NCBI GenBank assembly: GCA_946480685.1
Contig: CAMLLI010000146.1
Location: forward strand, 1-8,211
Direction: 5' to 3'
Source of the DNA: an uncultured Flammeovirgaceae bacterium
GTDB lineage: Bacteria > Bacteroidota > Bacteroidia > Cytophagales > Cyclobacteriaceae
DNA length: 8,211 nt
Below the pieces are notes generated by a model, which worked only from the letters and a program-made list of their open reading frames with translations, had not been told where the DNA came from and made no database searches. Position numbers and translations under genes: made by a program. This document shows, one piece after another, positions 1 to 7,155 of the stretch (position 1 is the stretch's first letter; every line of letters starts with the position of its first letter).

Positions 1-174
1 AATGTTATCAAGAAAAGCTCAATCAAAAGAGAAGATATAGTGCTGTTCAGTAAACGCACCATTGTGCTGCGTGACGGGCACATCACAAAAGATTACTCCG
101 TAGAAAATATAGCAGACGCAGCACAGGCTCTCGCGCAGCTACCGAAAGAAGAAGAAATAGAAGTGAAGTCGTAA
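1..174 (+). CDS. ABC transporter ATP-binding protein, C-terminal fragment
   Basis: This is the last 57 codons of a gene that begins before the window, read in the frame ending at TAA 172-174. The visible residues include SKRTIVLRDGHI, which matches the strand after the H-loop (roughly 'aKRiirlrDGkI') in MacB/LolD-type ATPases. An acidic and basic tail of about 28 residues follows. Walker A, Walker B, signature and H-loop all lie upstream of the window and cannot be checked. The protein would hydrolyse ATP in the cytoplasm to drive the permease encoded 13 bp downstream, with which it probably forms one operon. The first dozen visible residues, rich in Lys and Ser, do not match the family well and may be a short lineage-specific insertion. 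The family call is fairly safe; the substrate is unknown. Confidence 0.8.
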   Translation, partial: NVIKKSSIKREDIVLFSKRTIVLRDGHITKDYSVENIADAAQALAQLPKEEEIEVKS

Positions 175-187
175 GATATACCTATAT

Positions 188-1408
188 ATGAAAGCTATCA
201 ATCTTTTTAAAATAGCATGGAAGGCTTTGCAACGGAACAGGCTGCGTGCATTTCTTACCATGCTCGGCATCATAATCGGTGTGGCTTCGGTAATTGCCAT
301 GCTCGCGATTGGTGAAGGTTCGAAACAAAGTATCCGCAACCAGATATCGAGTATGGGATCGAACATGTTGTTTGTACAACCCGGCAGTGATAACAGGGGT
401 GGTGTACGCCAGGATTTCAGCCAGTCACAAACGCTTACCTTGGCAGACTACAAAGCGCTGAAAGAAAAAAACACTACGCTCACCGATATATCTCCGCAGG
501 TTAATGGAAGCGGCCAGGTAATTTTTGCAAACAACAACTGGCCTACGTCTATACATGGGGTTAGTCCGGAGTATTTGAATATCCGTAAGCTGGCGATAAA
601 AGACGGGAGTATGTTTACCGATCATGATGTGCTGGCAGCAGCCAAGGTTGTGGTGATCGGACAGACGGTAGTGGAAAATATATTCAAGAATGGTGAAGAT
701 CCGATTGGCAAAACAATTCGCTTTAACAAAATTCCATTCAAGGTAATTGGCGTACTCGCTGAAAAAGGACAGAATACATTTGGACAAGATCAGGATGATA
801 TCATATTGGCGCCTTATACCACCGTGCAAAAGCGTATACAGGCCGCTACTTATTTGCAGTCTATTTCTGCTTCTGCCAAAAGTGAAACTATAGCGGCACA
901 AGCTTCCGACGAGATGTCTTCCATTCTGCGGGCTTCACACAAATTGAAAGTCGGGGAAGAAAATGATTTTCATGTACGTTCGCAGGAAGAACTCATTTCT
1001 ACTTTTAGCGCTACGAGTGAAATCCTTACAGTACTGTTGGTTGCTATAGCCAGTATATCGCTGGTGATAGGCGGTATAGGAATTATGAACATCATGTATG
1101 TATCGGTTACCGAGCGTACGCGTGAAATCGGTTTACGTATGGCTGTCGGTGGTCGTGGCAGGGATATACTCTTGCAGTTTTTGGTGGAAGCAATATTGAT
1201 CAGCGTAACCGGTGGTATCATTGGTGTAGCGTTCGGTATCGGAAGTACGTTGGCAGTAGCTGGCATTATGAAGTGGCCAACTATTATAACGATGCAGTCG
1301 CTGGTGATATCATTTACAGTATGTGCTATAACCGGTATCTTCTTCGGTTGGTACCCTGCCCGTAAAGCGGCATCCCTCGATCCGATCGTAGCCTTACGAT
1401 ATGAATAA
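188..1408 (+). CDS. MacB/FtsX-type ABC transporter permease
   Basis: This 406-aa inner-membrane subunit has the usual length and layout of MacB-like permeases. A cytoplasmic start leads into TM1 at about residues 21-42 (LTMLGIIIGVASVIAM), followed by a large extracytoplasmic MacB_PCD-type domain to about 275. An FtsX domain follows with TM2 near 280-303, the conserved cytoplasmic stretch TERTREIGLRMAVG near 308-321, TM3 near 330-360 and TM4 near 372-392. The C-terminus, PARKAASLDPIVALRYE, is a hallmark of the family. Such permeases do not form a classical channel; with their ATPase they transmit force across the membrane to move macrolides, peptides, lipids or lipoproteins, usually with an HlyD-type adaptor and an outer-membrane channel that are not visible here. 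The start at 188 is preceded by AT-rich sequence without a Shine-Dalgarno motif, normal for Bacteroidota. It lies 13 bp after the ATPase stop. The substrate cannot be read from sequence. Confidence 0.93.
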   Translation: MKAINLFKIAWKALQRNRLRAFLTMLGIIIGVASVIAMLAIGEGSKQSIRNQISSMGSNMLFVQPGSDNRGGVRQDFSQSQTLTLADYKALKEKNTTLTDISPQVNGSGQVIFANNNWPTSIHGVSPEYLNIRKLAIKDGSMFTDHDVLAAAKVVVIGQTVVENIFKNGEDPIGKTIRFNKIPFKVIGVLAEKGQNTFGQDQDDIILAPYTTVQKRIQAATYLQSISASAKSETIAAQASDEMSSILRASHKLKVGEENDFHVRSQEELISTFSATSEILTVLLVAIASISLVIGGIGIMNIMYVSVTERTREIGLRMAVGGRGRDILLQFLVEAILISVTGGIIGVAFGIGSTLAVAGIMKWPTIITMQSLVISFTVCAITGIFFGWYPARKAASLDPIVALRYE

Positions 1409-1486
1409 GTGTGAATTTTTGGCGAGGCCAACTTTAGTTTGCAATTTAGTCTTCAGAAAAGGTATGTGCCTGATCATTGTATATAT

Positions 1487-2515
1487 ATGTTTCAGATAAA
1501 AAATTCCCGGCATCAGCGTTACCTCACGGTAGTGTTACACCTGCTGGTGTGGGCTATTATTTTCAACCTGCCCATGTTGTCAACCGGAAATGCACCTCAC
1601 ACCATGAAAGAATATTTCAGGAGCTGGGTTCCGCCGGTAGCCTTTGCGTTGGTGTTCTATATAAATTATTTTTATCTGATACCACGACTGCTGTTCACGA
1701 AACGGACGTGGCAATTCTTTGTCTCAAATGCTATTCTGTATGCTATCACCATTACCTTGCTGGAAGAAGTCAAGACGATTATGATCCCTATACCCGGTCC
1801 GCATGCACCGCATGTATTGGAGGTCATCGTTCGGTTTATTATAGCATTCTCCATGGCAACCGGGGTGAGCGTTGCTATACGCATTACAGGTGAATGGTTT
1901 CGTTCGGAAGATATACGAAAGGATCTCGAGAAAGAGCATTTGAAATCGGAACTGGTAAATCTGAAGAATCAGCTGAATCCACATTTCTTCTTTAATACAC
2001 TCAACACCATATACGGTCTCATTGTACAGAACCAGGAAGTTGCACAGGATGCCGTGCATCGGCTTAGTAAATTGATGCGGTATCATTTATACGACAGCAA
2101 CGAACGCTACGTGCCGCTGCGAAAGGAAATCGAGTTCATGGTACACTTTATAGACCTGATGAAGCTGCGCATTACTCCGAACGTTTTGGTGCAGTATAAC
2201 TTTCCTGAAGTTACGCACGACATTATGGTGGCGCCTTTGTTGTTCATACCGCTTATTGAAAATAGTTTCAAACACGGTGTCCATCTGAATAAACCTTCGG
2301 AGATTGTTATGACGCTGGAAGTAATCCACCAGAAGCAGATCGTGTTCTATATTCGCAATACATCTTTTCCAAAAAAAGAAAATGATCAGAGTGGTTCCGG
2401 TATAGGACTGGAGAATCTGAAGAAGCGTTTGAGCTTGCTATATCCCGAACGATATACTTTTGTTGCCGAAGAGAGTGGTGCCTATTTTGACTGCACGTTA
2501 ACAATCCATGTATGA
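1487..2515 (+). CDS. LytS/YehU-type sensor histidine kinase
   Basis: This 342-aa membrane kinase belongs to the His_kinase (PF06580-like) group. Four hydrophobic segments lie near residues 12-31, 47-69, 75-92 and 111-131. A charged, probably coiled-coil linker follows (about 132-160), then the phosphoacceptor motif NPHFFFN with His166, an N-box IENSFKHG with Asn259, and a glycine-rich GSGIGLENL at 303-311. It should autophosphorylate on His166 and pass the phosphate to the regulator whose ATG overlaps its stop as ATGA (2512-2515). No separate sensory domain is present, so the signal is probably sensed by the membrane segments or short loops. I chose ATG 1487 because TM1 follows at the normal distance; a TTG at 1439 in the same frame would add 16 residues without membrane or domain character. 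The 78-bp gap after the permease could allow read-through or a separate promoter. Confidence 0.92.
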   Translation: MFQIKNSRHQRYLTVVLHLLVWAIIFNLPMLSTGNAPHTMKEYFRSWVPPVAFALVFYINYFYLIPRLLFTKRTWQFFVSNAILYAITITLLEEVKTIMIPIPGPHAPHVLEVIVRFIIAFSMATGVSVAIRITGEWFRSEDIRKDLEKEHLKSELVNLKNQLNPHFFFNTLNTIYGLIVQNQEVAQDAVHRLSKLMRYHLYDSNERYVPLRKEIEFMVHFIDLMKLRITPNVLVQYNFPEVTHDIMVAPLLFIPLIENSFKHGVHLNKPSEIVMTLEVIHQKQIVFYIRNTSFPKKENDQSGSGIGLENLKKRLSLLYPERYTFVAEESGAYFDCTLTIHV

Positions 2516-3228
2516 TCAATTGCCTGATAGTAGACGATGAACCGATTGCACTGGATATACTCGAAGGCTACGTGCGAAAAACTCCTTTTCTCGAGTTGAG
2601 AGGGAGATGCAATGGTGTTGTAGAGGCTTTGCAGCAGATGCAGCATCAGTCTATCGACCTGCTATTCCTCGATATACAGATGCCGGATGTTAACGGTATA
2701 GAATTTTCTAAAACACTTAGCGATAAGGTTAAAGTGATTTTTACCACCGCCTTCGAGCAATATGCATTGGAGGGATTCAAGGTAAATGCACTTGACTATT
2801 TGCTGAAGCCTTTTAACTATCAGGAATTTCTGAAAGCAGCCATGAAAGCAAAAACATGGTTCGACCTGGTAGAGAGTAAGGCTGCATCGCCTGCTGTGAT
2901 CAAAGATAGTCTACTCGTAAATTCGGATTACAAACTGGTAAAGATCAACCTGAAAGATGTACTATATTTTGAGGGCCTCAAAGATTATGTAAAGATATAC
3001 CTGGAAGGCGTTACGAGGCCGGTTATGACACTAATGACGTTGAAGAGTCTGGAAGAGCAGCTGCCAACGGATCAGTTCATGCGGGTGCATCGTTCCTATA
3101 TAGTGAACCTCGAGCGTATCAACGCTATAGAGCGAAGTGCTATACTGATTGATAAAGCCTCTATACCCATTGCCGATAAGTACAAAGATCAGTTTAATGA
3201 TTTTCTGTCGAAGCGATTTTTACGGTAA
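2512..3228 (+). CDS. LytTR-family response regulator
   Basis: This 238-aa cytoplasmic regulator has two domains. Residues 1 to about 120 form a receiver domain with the acidic pair Asp8/Asp9, phosphoacceptor Asp54 in LFLDIQMPDVNG, Thr78/Thr79 and Lys99 in the YLLKP motif, so all catalytic residues are present. Residues about 132-235 form a LytTR DNA-binding domain, recognised by DVLYFEGLKDYVKIY and by FMRVHRSYIVNL with His193-Arg194-Ser195. LytTR domains usually bind pairs of short direct repeats upstream of target promoters. The gene starts inside the stop codon of the kinase gene, indicating translational coupling and a cognate pair. Its position after ABC-transporter genes suggests, but does not show, that it regulates them; their promoter lies outside the window. 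Its 3' end converges on the minus-strand gene with only 38 bp between stops. Confidence 0.95.
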   Translation: MINCLIVDDEPIALDILEGYVRKTPFLELRGRCNGVVEALQQMQHQSIDLLFLDIQMPDVNGIEFSKTLSDKVKVIFTTAFEQYALEGFKVNALDYLLKPFNYQEFLKAAMKAKTWFDLVESKAASPAVIKDSLLVNSDYKLVKINLKDVLYFEGLKDYVKIYLEGVTRPVMTLMTLKSLEEQLPTDQFMRVHRSYIVNLERINAIERSAILIDKASIPIADKYKDQFNDFLSKRFLR

Positions 3229-3266
3229 TTTTTTTGGGTTGGTAAACGAGAGTTGGTAGAAAAGAA

Positions 3267-3665
3267 TCAGTCAACAACAACCATTTTACGCTTCTCCACC
3301 ATTCTCCCATTCACCAGCAGGGCATATATATAGGTACCTTTTTGTAATTGATTTCCATTGATCTTTACCTGGCCTATATGTTGATCCAGGTTGTTGAGTG
3401 TTAGTACGCGCTCTTTTGTCTCATGGTCGTATATAGCGATGCATACATCGTAAACATCCGTTGCCTGATAGCGTATCGTTGTAGATTCAGAGCGCACCAG
3501 TGGATTCGGAAAATTCTGTTCCAGCCGCAGTTTGCCTACATATGGAAATTTCTGAGTGCTTGCCACCATGAGCATGTTATCAAAAATTGGTTTTTCATTT
3601 GACTCTTGAGCATGCAGTCCTGCAGCGATACAAGTGAACAACACAGCCAGCGTAATGCGCTTCAT
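3267..3665 (-). CDS. small exported protein consisting mainly of a T9SS C-terminal-domain-like fold
   Basis: This 132-aa protein starts with a signal peptide (MKRITLAVLFTCIAAGLHAQ, likely cut near 19/20). A linker of about 29 residues follows, then a region (about 48-132) that reads like a type A T9SS sorting domain. It has LEQNFPNP at 48-55, TTIRYQ, a central IAIYDHETKERVLTL, and the ending GTYIYALLVNG...KRKMVVVD. In ordinary T9SS clients this domain is the last 70-100 residues behind a cargo domain; here there is no cargo. The gene probably exports a small beta-sandwich protein to the periplasm or surface. Whether it is itself a T9SS client, a decoy or an adhesin is not known. Its start at 3665 faces a long intergenic stretch, so it has its own promoter; a weak match to the Bacteroidota pattern exists around 3689-3696. 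The stop is 38 bp from the regulator stop and no clear terminator separates them. Confidence 0.8.
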   Translation of the reverse strand: MKRITLAVLFTCIAAGLHAQESNEKPIFDNMLMVASTQKFPYVGKLRLEQNFPNPLVRSESTTIRYQATDVYDVCIAIYDHETKERVLTLNNLDQHIGQVKINGNQLQKGTYIYALLVNGRMVEKRKMVVVD

Positions 3666-4464
3666 AATTCTATATCTTTATTCAAGAGCAACATTAAAGC
3701 CGGTGGCAGGCATATAAAATTAATGTAGATGAAACCGGTTAATTATCCGACATCACGGAGCAGATCATCGAGCAGAATTTTTTATTGACGATGTGATTGA
3801 TTCGGATTATGAAGTCTGATGCTCCAGAGGCAATTTATGGCTGCGTGTATATACCAAACTGATAAATATAGCGCTGATGATGTCGAATTGTGCGACATGA
3901 TCTGCCAATGAAATTATATGTAAAGTTAGACTTCTGTTCGCCTATATTTTTGATTCGCTTCATCGCAAATTGAACTGCGCATGGGCCGCAGATTCGGAAG
4001 GTAAAGAATAGCTGCGGAGTGAAGTTGTTTGCAATTGTCAAATATTTTCCTTCCTTACGCAGACGGTTGCAATGAGGTTTTTTGGCGCCCAATACAAATT
4101 GACGTTGCCGGTCATGTCAGCGTATCAATACAATTAATTGCCAGAGGTTTGTAAATCAGTTATCTTTCGGGGTTATAACGGCTGGAGGACAGGGTATAGA
4201 ATATTCATCGGGTAACGATGGCACATTTTATAGCGATCTGTGGGAAACGGAAGTCATTTATTTATACTGAGGATGTTGAGTTTGACGTTATAACGGCATC
4301 TTTCCGGAACAGAAAATAAAACGATGGATACATTTCCTGCGGCAACAGCGAATGTTCTTAAATTTTTTTCGTTTTGGTCGACAGGAAAAGCCCGGTGGGC
4401 TACACATTTACGTCCGCATAAAGTTTTAGGTTGAAGTTTAAATTATTTTAGTATCAATATTACT
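3666..4464. other. long divergent intergenic stretch without a convincing gene
   Basis: About 800 bp separate the minus-strand exported protein from the plus-strand gene at 4465. All frames are broken, and the longest open stretch (minus, 3835-4092) has no signal peptide, domain or family character. The region should hold at least two promoters, one for each flanking gene, but I cannot place either with confidence. Visible structure is limited to the palindrome AACCGGTT (3733-3740), weak 6-bp inverted repeats at 3880-3898 (ATGTCG/CGACAT) and around 3987-4018 (CCGCAG/CTGCGG), and an 11-bp direct repeat GTTATAACGGC at 4172-4182 and 4287-4297. A 55-codon open segment at 4103-4267 faintly resembles small secreted Bacteroidota proteins and could be a decayed gene. 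Confidence 0.6.
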
Positions 4465-4893
4465 ATGAAAACAAAATCAAACAATAAGACCGGTATATAT
4501 CTAGGCAGTCTGTTGGTATGTTTTGTTATGAGTTTCGCTGCACATGCGCAGCAGGCTCAAGATCTTAAAAATATAGTGATGTTCGATCCGCTGTTCTGGA
4601 AAGAACAACTGAAGCTGAAAGATGCACAGTGCAGGTCGATACAGGATATCAATGCAGAGTACTACGAAAACCTGAAGAAAGTAATTTACGATTATTCGCA
4701 GGATCGATCCGCGATGCAAACGAGGGCCGCGCAATATTTACTGCAGCGGAGTCAGAAAATTTGGGATATATTTCATCCGAATCAGCGAAGAAAATGGAAG
4801 CGTATGTGGGATCACAACTATGCAGCTCGCAGCAAGCATGGTGAAGAGCTTACGTCATCGCTGGTGAAGCTTCCGCTCTTATATCAACTATAG
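4465..4893 (+). CDS. small exported helical protein of unknown function, first gene of the protease unit
   Basis: I do not recognise a named family. This 142-aa protein has a signal peptide: a basic N-terminus MKTKSNNK, a hydrophobic core near 11-26, and likely cleavage after AHA at residue 28. The mature 114 residues look almost wholly alpha-helical and charged, with FDPLFWKEQLKLKDAQCRSI near 40-59, a Tyr/Glu/Lys-rich helix NAEYYENLKKVIYDYSQ, and a basic, tryptophan-rich QRRKWKRMWDHNY near 107-119. The pattern 'L.L.D.Q...I..IN.EYY' followed by a helix ending in 'F.P.QR.KW' resembles Spy/CpxP-like periplasmic helical proteins (known in that family as chaperone or stress proteins), but the LTxxQ repeats are not clearly present, so this is only an analogy. 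The stop lies 5 bp before the ATG of the metalloprotease gene, so the two are almost surely co-transcribed. A partner role for the protease is inference. Confidence 0.82.
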   Translation: MKTKSNNKTGIYLGSLLVCFVMSFAAHAQQAQDLKNIVMFDPLFWKEQLKLKDAQCRSIQDINAEYYENLKKVIYDYSQDRSAMQTRAAQYLLQRSQKIWDIFHPNQRRKWKRMWDHNYAARSKHGEELTSSLVKLPLLYQL

Positions 4894-4898
4894 ATACT

Positions 4899-7076
4899 AT
4901 GGAATGTTGTACCTCGGGCCGTTTAATCATGGCCTTGTGTTTGGTAATGTGTTGTTGGGTGAACGGCCGGACTCAGGACCGTTGTGGTATGATTGAGATG
5001 CAACAGAACCTGCAAAACAAAAGATCAGTTCGCGAAAGCAATAAACAATTCGAACAATGGCTGAAGCAACGCCAGGTAAATGCTACTGCACGAACCGGTG
5101 CTGAAGATAAACTATATATACCCGTTGTTGTACATGTAATACATCGCGGTGAAGCCGTAGGTGTAGGTACCAACATCTCCGATGAGCAGATCATTTCACA
5201 GATCAAAGTTCTTAACAACGATTTTAATCGTCTCAATGCCGATGCATCCAACACGCCTGCAGAATTCCAGTCGGTGGCCGGTAATATGAGTATAGAGTTT
5301 GTGCTGGCGAAACAGGATCCCGATGGTGAAGAAACCAATGGTATTGTTCGTGTAAGAGGATCGCGCACTTCATGGTCAATGTCCAATGACGGAGCTTTGA
5401 AAGCAACGAGTTACTGGCCTGCAGAAGATTACCTCAATATATGGGTAACAAATCTGTCGTCTACGTTATTAGGCTACGCGCAATTTCCTGTGTCTGATCT
5501 TGCCGGACTCGAAGATGCTGATGATAACAGACTCACCGATGGCGTTGTGATTGACTATATGGTATTCGGAAGTATTGATGACGATAGTTCATTTGACCTG
5601 GATGATGATTTTGATAAAGGCAGGACAACTACACATGAAGTAGGACACTATTTAGGGTTGCGTCATATATGGGGTGATGATGATGGCGCCTGCGGTGGTG
5701 ATGGTGACTACGTATCGGATACACCTGACCAGGATGAAGAGTCTTCCGGTTGTCTTACGCATCCTCAAACGACTTGTGGTGTTCATAAGATGTTTCAAAA
5801 CTATATGGACTATACCGATGATGCGTGTATGAATATGTTTACGAAAGAACAAGTAGACAGAATGATTACTGTGATGGAGAACAGTCCGAGGAGAAAAACA
5901 CTACCACAGTCGAAAGGATTGGAAGCACCGGATGGTACAAGTATCAGAGATATAGCGATCGTAAGTATTTCAGAGCTGTCACCAGTTCGTTGTGAAGATA
6001 CTGCAACACCTGTGCTCGTTCTTCGGAACAATGGTAATGTGGATGTAACGAGTCTGATCGTGTCCTATAGTATAAATGGAGGCACAACTTTTACGGGATC
6101 GGCAAGTAACATTACTGGTTTTACTCCCGGAACGGAAATTCCGTTGCCGCTTTCTTCATTGAATTTTTCAACTGGAGAAAATATACTTGCTGTTACAGTC
6201 TCCAAGCCTAACGGATATAACGATAAGAATACTTCAGACAATTCATTATCTGAAACTGTTGTTGTAAATGATGCTTCGGATGTTATACCGTTGCGTCAGA
6301 ATTTTGATGCTTCATTTGAAGATCAGTGGACGTTAGTAAATCCTTCCGGAGGAATGAACTGGGAGACGATTACAACCAATTATAGTCAATCACTTTACTT
6401 CAATGCTGCTGCGAATACAACAGAAGGTGATGCAGCCTGGCTGGTGAGTCCGGTGCTTGATTTTTCAGCCGCTACAACGGCAAGTATGTTCTTCGATCTT
6501 TCGTATCGCTACCTCAGCACCGATGGCAACAGGAATGATCTTGATAATTTGCAGATACTTGCTTCCGCAGATTGTGGTATAACGTATGATAAAGTGTTGT
6601 TTGATGAAACGGGAACTTCACTTTCTGTGAGCAACGATGCTGTGAACTCAACGCCCACCAAAGCGGAAGACTGGAAACGCAACTATGTGAACCTGACAGC
6701 TTTTGCCGGACAAAGCAACGTGCGCCTGGCTTTTGTTTTCACCAACGACAACGGGAATAATATCTATATTGATAATATTGAATTCTTTGTTTCAGATGAT
6801 CCAACTCCCGATTCAGTTGCTAACCCGTTTGTTGTTTACGACAGCGACCCTATAACTCCGAATGATTTTTACATCACATTTAACCTGGCCAAGCGGGAAT
6901 CTGTTCAATATGAATTGATGGATACTATGGGAAGACAGGTTGTCGCTCAGCAATTAACAGATGTTCTTAATCAGACATACCAGGTAAACGCAGAACATAC
7001 GAGCACCGGAGTTTACTTTTTACGATTACAAATAGGTGGAAATTACTATTCTGCGAAAGTTTACATGGGGAAGTAA
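4899..7076 (+). CDS. secreted M43 pappalysin-like zinc metalloprotease with T9SS-type C-terminal domain
   Basis: This 725-aa exported endopeptidase starts with a Cys-rich signal peptide (residues 1 to about 26). I keep ATG 4899 because a start at Met11 would lose the only basic n-region residue, Arg8. A short propeptide-like region with Cys29 follows, then a catalytic domain of about 70-335. The zinc motif is HEVGHYLGLRH with ligands His246, His250 and His256 and catalytic Glu247. The M43 pattern continues with HIWGD, a Cys/Asp-rich loop ending SDTPDQ, and NYMDY with Met-turn Met303, then DACMNMFT. Downstream are a CARDB-like beta domain (about 349-455), a jelly-roll or MAM-like domain (about 462-634), and a T9SS type A-like C-terminal domain (about 646-725) ending GVYFLRLQIGGNYYSAKVYMGK without its last residues trimmed. 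It should be exported by Sec, then T9SS, and anchored or released at the surface. Oddities are a degenerate YDSDP where YPNP is usual and a very acidic run near 226-239. Substrates are unknown. Confidence 0.93.
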   Translation: MECCTSGRLIMALCLVMCCWVNGRTQDRCGMIEMQQNLQNKRSVRESNKQFEQWLKQRQVNATARTGAEDKLYIPVVVHVIHRGEAVGVGTNISDEQIISQIKVLNNDFNRLNADASNTPAEFQSVAGNMSIEFVLAKQDPDGEETNGIVRVRGSRTSWSMSNDGALKATSYWPAEDYLNIWVTNLSSTLLGYAQFPVSDLAGLEDADDNRLTDGVVIDYMVFGSIDDDSSFDLDDDFDKGRTTTHEVGHYLGLRHIWGDDDGACGGDGDYVSDTPDQDEESSGCLTHPQTTCGVHKMFQNYMDYTDDACMNMFTKEQVDRMITVMENSPRRKTLPQSKGLEAPDGTSIRDIAIVSISELSPVRCEDTATPVLVLRNNGNVDVTSLIVSYSINGGTTFTGSASNITGFTPGTEIPLPLSSLNFSTGENILAVTVSKPNGYNDKNTSDNSLSETVVVNDASDVIPLRQNFDASFEDQWTLVNPSGGMNWETITTNYSQSLYFNAAANTTEGDAAWLVSPVLDFSAATTASMFFDLSYRYLSTDGNRNDLDNLQILASADCGITYDKVLFDETGTSLSVSNDAVNSTPTKAEDWKRNYVNLTAFAGQSNVRLAFVFTNDNGNNIYIDNIEFFVSDDPTPDSVANPFVVYDSDPITPNDFYITFNLAKRESVQYELMDTMGRQVVAQQLTDVLNQTYQVNAEHTSTGVYFLRLQIGGNYYSAKVYMGK

Positions 7077-7107
7077 ATTCCCAATCATACCCCAATAATT
7101 ACCTCTC

Positions 7108-7134
7108 ATGTAAGTAGTTACCTTACATATTTTC
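7108..7134 (+). terminator. weak hairpin, possible terminator after the protease gene
   Basis: A perfect 7-bp stem (ATGTAAG at 7108-7114 and CTTACAT at 7122-7128) encloses a 7-base loop and is followed by ATTTTC. It lies 31 bp after the protease stop and 42 bp before the next start, where a terminator would be expected. The stem is AT-rich and the T-run has only four bases, so it may be inefficient or incidental. Confidence 0.35.
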
Positions 7135-7155
7135 CGTGTATGAACGCTTAATATG

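Noticed and set aside
425..901. Minus-strand open frame of 158 codons across the permease gene
   Set aside because: It is antisense to the periplasmic domain, its composition is rich in Cys, Arg and Tyr with no recognisable pattern, and it is a shadow.
970..1431. Minus-strand open frame of 153 codons across the permease gene
   Set aside because: It overlaps the well-supported FtsX domain on the other strand and has no domain or signal character; it is a shadow of the permease coding sequence.
1439..1486. TTG-initiated N-terminal extension of the histidine kinase
   Set aside because: The extra 16 residues add no membrane or domain feature, and ATG 1487 gives the usual distance to TM1.
3229..3266. 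Bidirectional terminator between the convergent genes
   Set aside because: There is a T-run near 3229-3235 but no stem-loop that I can pair beside it on either strand.
3689..3718. Promoter for the small minus-strand exported protein
   Set aside because: On the minus strand TAATGTTG (one mismatch to TAnnTTTG) lies about 20 bases after TTT in place of TTG, too weak to list as a feature.
3880..4018. Hairpins ATGTCG/CGACAT and CCGCAG/CTGCGG as a structured RNA
   Set aside because: Stems are only 6 bp, loops are 7 and about 20 bases, and there is no covarying or known riboswitch pattern.
3835..4092. Minus-strand 85-codon open frame in the intergenic stretch
   Set aside because: It has no signal peptide, no hydrophobic pattern and no family resemblance, and its Cys/Arg/His/Ile-rich composition is unlike that of the neighbours.
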